From NCBI GenBank assembly GCA_017958465.1, contig JAGDCQ010000027.1, positions 1-10,285 of the forward strand: DNA of 10,285 nucleotides, read 5' to 3'. Source of the DNA: Lachnospiraceae bacterium (GTDB lineage Bacteria > Bacillota > Clostridia > Lachnospirales > Lachnospiraceae). Position numbers and translations under genes: made by a program. The notes beneath the pieces were generated by a model. That model searched no databases and was not told the origin of the DNA. It worked only from the letters and a program-made list of their open reading frames with translations. Of the stretch, positions 6,186-10,285 are shown piece by piece; positions within the stretch are counted from its first letter, which is position 1; each line of letters starts with the position of its first letter.

Positions 6186-7151
6186 ATGAAAGCAGAACGG
6201 AATAAAACCATCGACATATCAGTGGAAGAAGGGAAAAAGTATCTTAAGAAATGCAAGGATCTGCGGAAAATGACGGGAAAAGAAGCTGCATTGACTGTTG
6301 ACAAAACGGTCATAGGAGATAATCTTAAGGCGCTTACGCTCATTCCGAAGGGGTCCTGCGACCTTCTGATCACGGATCCGCCCTACAATATTTACAAGGA
6401 TTTTACCGGCCACCGATTCAAGAAAAAGAGTGTTGAGGAATACAGACAGTTTACAAGGGCCTGGCTTTCCGCTTGTGTTCCTGCTTTGAAAAAAACGGCT
6501 TCGGTCTACGTCTGCTGCGACTGGGAGTCCAGCGCAGTTATAGCGGAGGTCCTGGCGGAGTTTTTTACTGTCAGGAACCGCATAACCTGGCAGCGGGAAA
6601 AAGGGCGCGGAGCGCAGAAAAACTGGAAAAACGGTATGGAAGACATCTGGTTTGCGACGGTTTCCAAAGAATACACCTTCAATCTTGACGCGGTGAAACA
6701 GCGCAGGCGCGTGATCGCACCCTATAAAGCCGAAGGAAAGCCTAAGGACTGGACGGAAAGCAAAGAAGGAAGGTTCCGTGACACCTGCCCTTCAAACTTC
6801 TGGGACGACATTTCCGTACCCTATTGGTCGATGCCGGAAAACACCGCACACCCCACGCAGAAGCCGGAAAAACTCATTGCAAAGCTCATCCTTGCAAGCT
6901 CCAATGAAGGAGATGTGGTGCTCGATCCCTTCCTCGGAGCGGGAACCACCTCTGTAACAGCCAAAAAGCTTTCAAGGCATTACATCGGGATAGAACAGAA
7001 CCCGCAGTACTGTATTTGGGCGGAAAAACGGCTGGAAATGGCGGAAGAGGACAATACGATACAGGGGTTTGCAGACGGAGTTTTCTGGGAAAGAAATACT
7101 GCAGCGGAGCAAAAACGTGCAAAGACCGCTTCGCCTAAAAAAACTTGTTAG
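6186..7151 (+). CDS. Solitary DNA methyltransferase (beta-class, N6-adenine or N4-cytosine)
   Basis: A 321-residue enzyme that transfers methyl from S-adenosylmethionine to an exocyclic amino group in DNA. Motif order shows the class: catalytic motif IV DPPYN (64-68) comes first and the SAM-binding motif I DPFLGAGTT (247-255) comes late, preceded by HPTQKPEKL (222-230), as in the beta group of PF01555. The recognition region lies in between (~135-215; RGAQKNWKNGMEDIWFATVS is a distinctive stretch). Start ATG 6186 has GGGGAG at 6175-6180; the frame is open upstream to 6039, but those codons lie in the leader and overlap a terminator. No restriction enzyme or specificity gene adjoins it, so it is probably an orphan regulatory or protective methylase. 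The Lys/Arg-rich last ~30 residues extend past the conserved core. Target sequence and base cannot be read from sequence alone. Confidence 0.92.
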   Translation: MKAERNKTIDISVEEGKKYLKKCKDLRKMTGKEAALTVDKTVIGDNLKALTLIPKGSCDLLITDPPYNIYKDFTGHRFKKKSVEEYRQFTRAWLSACVPALKKTASVYVCCDWESSAVIAEVLAEFFTVRNRITWQREKGRGAQKNWKNGMEDIWFATVSKEYTFNLDAVKQRRRVIAPYKAEGKPKDWTESKEGRFRDTCPSNFWDDISVPYWSMPENTAHPTQKPEKLIAKLILASSNEGDVVLDPFLGAGTTSVTAKKLSRHYIGIEQNPQYCIWAEKRLEMAEEDNTIQGFADGVFWERNTAAEQKRAKTASPKKTC

Positions 7152-7188
7152 AAGTGCTGTGGAGGCCTTGTTTTATCCCTTATATTTC

Positions 7189-7217
7189 TTGACGTGAACC
7201 CGCGGATGACATATAAT
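7189..7217 (+). promoter_or_regulatory. Strong sigma-A promoter for the lipoprotein / amidohydrolase / luxS unit
   Basis: TTGACG (7189-7194) and a perfect TATAAT (7212-7217) are separated by exactly 17 bases, the best promoter match in the window. It lies 38 bases after the methyltransferase stop. Transcription should start around 7223-7226, giving a leader of about 45 bases before the ATG at 7269. No operator or riboswitch fold is evident in this leader. Confidence 0.85.
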
Positions 7218-7268
7218 AATCGGGGGTATAAGAGCCCTTGATCATAGTTTTAAAGAAAAAGGTTAAAG

Positions 7269-8918
7269 ATGAAGTATACAAGGTTTTTCCTTGCAGCCGT
7301 TCTGGTGTTGGCTATAATAGCGATCGCAGGCTGTGGCAGTGCCGGGCAGAATTATTACAGCAGCGAAGATGACCATATCAGACAGTATGTTGAGGCGGTC
7401 CTCAACAACTCCTACAAAAACGACAACAGATTGTTTGTCAGGCTCGGGATCGGGACTGCAAAAGAAGCAAAAGAGATCTATGAAAATGGCCTTCAGCTGG
7501 AGATAGAGGCGCTTTCAGCCGTCTATAACGAAGAAGGCTCACTTGTGAGCGCGGGTAAAGAAGAGACCGAAAAATGGCGAAAAGCGATGGCAAAAGCCCT
7601 CAAGAGCGTCAGATATTCGGTCAATTCTGCTGCTCCCGGCGAAAACGGCGCATATATCGTAAGCGTTTCCTACGAGCAGGCAGAGCTTTTCCGGCTGACC
7701 CTCACTGAATATACAAAACGTCTTGACGACTTAAGGGCCGAGCTTGAAGAAAAATACACGGACGTTCTCGCCTACAACATCGCTGTTATGCAGATCTACA
7801 GGGATTGCTTCGAGGACGCGCTCTTACATCTTACATACAAGGAAAAGCAAATTGTTTATGTCACCGTTGAAAAAGATGACGATGGCGTATACCACATAGA
7901 CGACAAATCCCTGTACTCCCTGGAATCACTGTTTCTCGACGTTGATTATGCAAACAACTATGCCTACGATGAAAACGCGGATCCGGGCGTGGAAGTTGGG
8001 AAATACAAAGGGATCGAGGTCACGAGAAATGAGATCAAAGTTTCTGCCGACGATATAGAAGCATCGATCCACATGACCCTTGCGGACCTTCGGACAGACA
8101 CAGGGCGCAGGACCATTGAGCTGTACGACTTCGTCACTATGGATTACGAAGTGAGGCTTTCCGGCTCAAGCGAGATCCTCTCGGCAGAAGAGGATTACGA
8201 GATCATGGTAGGGTCCGGATCTACGGTGGAAGGGCTTGAGGATAAGCTCATAGGCCATGAGACCGGTGAAACCCTGGATTTTACCCTTACGTACCCCGAA
8301 GACCACATAAACAGTGATGTGGCCGGAAAAGAAGCGGATTTTCACATCATCTTAAAAGGGATAAAGGCAGTTCCCGAGATAACGGATGATATTGTTGCTT
8401 CAAATACCGAATTTGAGGACTACAACGAGCTGTGGAACTATGTTTCGGATGAGCTCTACGGGATGGCCGAGGAAGAAAACGAAAACCGCTTCAGACGGGC
8501 GGTGCTCGAAGAGATAATAGCCGGTTCCACCTTTGACAATACCCTCGGAGACGAGATAGAGGACTGTAAGAATGATGTCCTTAACGTATACAGAGAGCAG
8601 GCGGCGGCCTATGAAATGAGCTTCGAAGAGTTTGTGGATGCGGCTTTTGGCATGGGACTCGACGATTTCTATATCATGCTGGAGGCGGACTCCCGTTTCC
8701 AGGTGCAGGTGGAGCGTGTGCTCTTTGCCATAGCGAAGCAGGAGGGGCTTTCTGTTTCGGATGACGAGATAGAAGCCTTCATCTCAAGCAATATCGATGC
8801 TTATGGTTACGCCGACCGTGAAGCCGTGATCGCGGATTACGGTATGGGCTACATAAAAAGGCTGATTCTGCAGGACAAAGCGCTTTCACTGGTGCTTGGA
8901 AATGCGGTCATAAAATAA
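7269..8918 (+). CDS. Lipoprotein with trigger-factor-type FKBP PPIase and chaperone domains
   Basis: A 549-residue surface lipoprotein. Signal peptide 1-21 ends in the lipobox IAGC, with lipidated C22. Residues ~30-225 form a helical/beta region without a family I can name; it replaces the ribosome-binding domain of trigger factor. From ~246 it follows trigger factor: YKGIEVTRNEIKVSADDIE, then an FKBP-type prolyl isomerase domain (~281-366; VEGLEDKLIGHETGETLDFTL, then AGKEADFHIILKGIK), then the C-terminal chaperone domain (~367-549; VPEITDDIVA, FEEFVDAAFG, SVSDDEIEAFI, RLILQDKALSLVLGNA). I infer an extracytoplasmic folding factor comparable in place to PrsA. The ribosome site is modest (AAAGG at 7258-7262). 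The next gene begins 15 bases later, so it leads an operon. Automatic pipelines may mislabel it tig; it is not the ribosome-bound cytoplasmic protein. Confidence 0.88.
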   Translation: MKYTRFFLAAVLVLAIIAIAGCGSAGQNYYSSEDDHIRQYVEAVLNNSYKNDNRLFVRLGIGTAKEAKEIYENGLQLEIEALSAVYNEEGSLVSAGKEETEKWRKAMAKALKSVRYSVNSAAPGENGAYIVSVSYEQAELFRLTLTEYTKRLDDLRAELEEKYTDVLAYNIAVMQIYRDCFEDALLHLTYKEKQIVYVTVEKDDDGVYHIDDKSLYSLESLFLDVDYANNYAYDENADPGVEVGKYKGIEVTRNEIKVSADDIEASIHMTLADLRTDTGRRTIELYDFVTMDYEVRLSGSSEILSAEEDYEIMVGSGSTVEGLEDKLIGHETGETLDFTLTYPEDHINSDVAGKEADFHIILKGIKAVPEITDDIVASNTEFEDYNELWNYVSDELYGMAEEENENRFRRAVLEEIIAGSTFDNTLGDEIEDCKNDVLNVYREQAAAYEMSFEEFVDAAFGMGLDDFYIMLEADSRFQVQVERVLFAIAKQEGLSVSDDEIEAFISSNIDAYGYADREAVIADYGMGYIKRLILQDKALSLVLGNAVIK

Positions 8919-8933
8919 GGGGAGGCTTGAACT

Positions 8934-10211
8934 ATGGGAATCCTTATCAAAAAGATAATGTGTGCGGGCGACAGCGAAAACCTTCATGACATCTACATCC
9001 ACGGCAACAAGATCGCCGGGATAGATGAAAAACCCGCGGGTTTTACACTTACAGACACTGTTGACGGCAAAAACAGGATGCTCATCCCGGGGCTTATCAA
9101 CAGCAATATCCATACTTATATGTCCGTCTTCAGGAACGGTGCGGACGACCTTGCCTTTGACGAATGGCTCTTTGGCAACATCTTTCCGCTCGAGGACAAG
9201 CTTGTGCCCGAGGATGCGTACTGGGGCTCGATGCTCTCCATAGTAGAGATGATAAAGTCCGGTACCACCTGCTTTTGCGATACCCACATGCACGCCAACG
9301 AGACTGTCCGCGCCATTGATGTTGCCGGCATAAGGGCTGTGGTCTCGAGAGGCCTGACAGGTAAGGACCGCACAGACCCGGACGGCGAGCGCAGGCTTTC
9401 CGAGGCAAAGGCCGAGATAGCCGAGTACGCAAGGCATGAACGCATGACCTTTATGCTCGCTCCGCACTCTATCTATTCCTGTGGCGAAGAATATCTTAAA
9501 TACGTCCGCGAAGAGGCCGAGAGGCTTGGTGTCGGGATGCGCATAAACCTTTCAGAGAGCCGTGGAGAGTTTGATAAATGCATGAGCGAGAAGGGCTGCA
9601 CGCCCATCGCGCTGGCTGACAAACTTGGACTTCTAAATCCCAAGACCCTTGCGGTCCACTGCGTATACCTTACGGACAGCGACATAAGGATACTTGCCGA
9701 GAGAGGCGTGAGCGTTGCCATCAACCCTTCCAGCAACATGAAGCTGGGGAACGGCTTTGCGCCTGTTTCGAAGCTCCTTGCAGCAGGCGTCAACGTCTGC
9801 ATGGGTACCGACAGTGCAGCGGCAAACAACTCCATAAGCATGCTCCACGAGATGAATATGGCTGCGCTCTGCTATAAGGGTGCGGAGAAAAATGCCGGTG
9901 TTGTTACTGCGACGGATGTTTTCAAGTTTGCAACGGAAAACGCCGCAAAGGCGCTGGGCCTTGAAAACGAGATCGGACAGATAAAGATTGGGCTTAAGGC
10001 AGACCTTGTCACCATCAACATCAACAACGAACACTTCATGCCCGCCACAAATGCCGTTTCCGCGCTTACTTACTCTGCAGCGGCTTCGGACGTGGACACC
10101 GTGATAGTTGACGGAAAGATCCTTATGGATAAAAAGGTTTTGAAGACTATAGATGAGGAGCACGTTTTCTTTGCGGCCAACAGGATAGCAAAGAGGATAG
10201 GCTTAAGATAA
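8934..10211 (+). CDS. Amidohydrolase of the MTA/SAH deaminase (MtaD/SsnA-like) family with altered metal site
   Basis: A 425-residue TIM-barrel amidohydrolase-superfamily protein, closest by eye to 5'-methylthioadenosine/S-adenosylhomocysteine deaminases such as T. maritima TM0936, which turn these nucleosides into inosyl forms. Matching landmarks: IPGLIN...H (51-60), ADDLAFDEWL (70-79), SGTTCFCD (109-116), APHSIYSC (177-183), LAVHCVYLTD (239-248), NPSSNMKLGNG (264-274), MGTDSAAANN (290-299), and a closing composite beta-domain with GLKADLVTI. Usual metal ligands are partly lost: HxH reads N58-I-H60, and the HIHxxE His reads N205, while E208, H178, H242 and D293 remain. The usual HNP His is I263, and an unusual H118-M-H120 is present. 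Activity is therefore uncertain. GGGGAGG (8919-8925) is eight bases before the ATG; the next gene, probably luxS, starts nine bases after the stop. Confidence 0.88.
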   Translation: MGILIKKIMCAGDSENLHDIYIHGNKIAGIDEKPAGFTLTDTVDGKNRMLIPGLINSNIHTYMSVFRNGADDLAFDEWLFGNIFPLEDKLVPEDAYWGSMLSIVEMIKSGTTCFCDTHMHANETVRAIDVAGIRAVVSRGLTGKDRTDPDGERRLSEAKAEIAEYARHERMTFMLAPHSIYSCGEEYLKYVREEAERLGVGMRINLSESRGEFDKCMSEKGCTPIALADKLGLLNPKTLAVHCVYLTDSDIRILAERGVSVAINPSSNMKLGNGFAPVSKLLAAGVNVCMGTDSAAANNSISMLHEMNMAALCYKGAEKNAGVVTATDVFKFATENAAKALGLENEIGQIKIGLKADLVTININNEHFMPATNAVSALTYSAAASDVDTVIVDGKILMDKKVLKTIDEEHVFFAANRIAKRIGLR

Positions 10212-10220
10212 GGAGATCGT

Positions 10221-10285
10221 ATGGAGAAGATCGCAAGCTTTACAGTTAACCACAACAACCTGTTTCCGGGGCTTTACGTTTCGAG
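10221..10285 (+). CDS. luxS: S-ribosylhomocysteine lyase LuxS, N-terminal fragment (cut by window end)
   Basis: Only 21 codons are present, starting at ATG 10221 with AGGAG (10211-10215) five bases ahead and overlapping the previous stop codon. The visible residues, MEKIASFTVNH then LFPGLYVS, match the N-terminus of the Clostridia/Bacteroides type of LuxS (pattern M.KI.SFT..H..L.PG.YVSR), including the conserved His at residue 11. LuxS splits S-ribosylhomocysteine into homocysteine and DPD, the precursor of autoinducer-2, in the activated methyl cycle. The nine-base gap puts it in one transcript with the SAH/MTA-deaminase homologue. The call rests on a short segment. Confidence 0.75.
   Translation, partial: MEKIASFTVNHNNLFPGLYVS

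Noticed and set aside
7218..7268. SAM or SAH riboswitch ahead of the luxS-containing unit
   Set aside because: The leader is only about 45 bases and lacks a multi-helix core or terminator; no known riboswitch fits.
8886..9467. 193-codon minus-strand frame over the amidohydrolase start
   Set aside because: Antisense to a clear amidohydrolase; no family resemblance.
9633..10163. 176-codon minus-strand frame over the amidohydrolase 3' half
   Set aside because: Same reason: it is explained by codon structure of the sense gene.

Overview
The window reads as a chromosomal segment of a Gram-positive member of the Clostridia (Bacillota), most likely a Lachnospiraceae-type gut or rumen bacterium. 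This rests on the gene families (CarB, YitT, LCP-like, UgpC/MsmK, a lipoprotein trigger factor, a Clostridia/Bacteroides-type LuxS start), strong purine-rich Shine-Dalgarno sites, and compact gene spacing with every gene on the + strand. The assignment is inference; there is no rRNA or other phylogenetic marker here. No tRNA, rRNA, CRISPR array, insertion sequence or phage gene was seen.

Layout. (1) 2-1496: the 3' end of carB (carbamoyl-phosphate synthase large chain), followed after one base by a YjjG-like HAD nucleotidase, so both genes sit in a pyrimidine context. (2) 1558-3817: a three-gene envelope module. It holds a membrane-anchored degenerate protein kinase (pseudokinase), a divergent LytR-CpsA-Psr (LCP) protein that seems to have lost its catalytic arginines, and a small secreted beta-rich protein of unknown function. 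A strong terminator lies between the first two, directly against the second gene's ribosome-binding site. (3) 3845-4699: a YitT-family membrane protein. (4) 4884-5999: an orphan UgpC/MsmK-type sugar-ABC ATPase with its own promoter, a highly-expressed codon style and a strong terminator. (5) 6186-7151: a solitary beta-class DNA methyltransferase. (6) 7189-10285: a unit that starts with a near-consensus promoter and encodes a lipoprotein fused to trigger-factor PPIase and chaperone domains, then an amidohydrolase of the MTA/SAH-deaminase family, then the start of luxS, cut by the window edge.

How the genes work together. carB and the nucleotidase fit pyrimidine nucleotide supply and clean-up. 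The 1558-3817 genes look like a cell-envelope or signalling set built from enzyme folds without their active sites. The last unit joins a putative S-adenosylhomocysteine or methylthioadenosine enzyme to LuxS, that is, to the activated methyl cycle, although the deaminase homologue has lost two expected metal-binding histidines. The most unusual theme is that three proteins of known enzyme folds (kinase, LCP transferase, amidohydrolase) all lack key catalytic or metal-binding residues.
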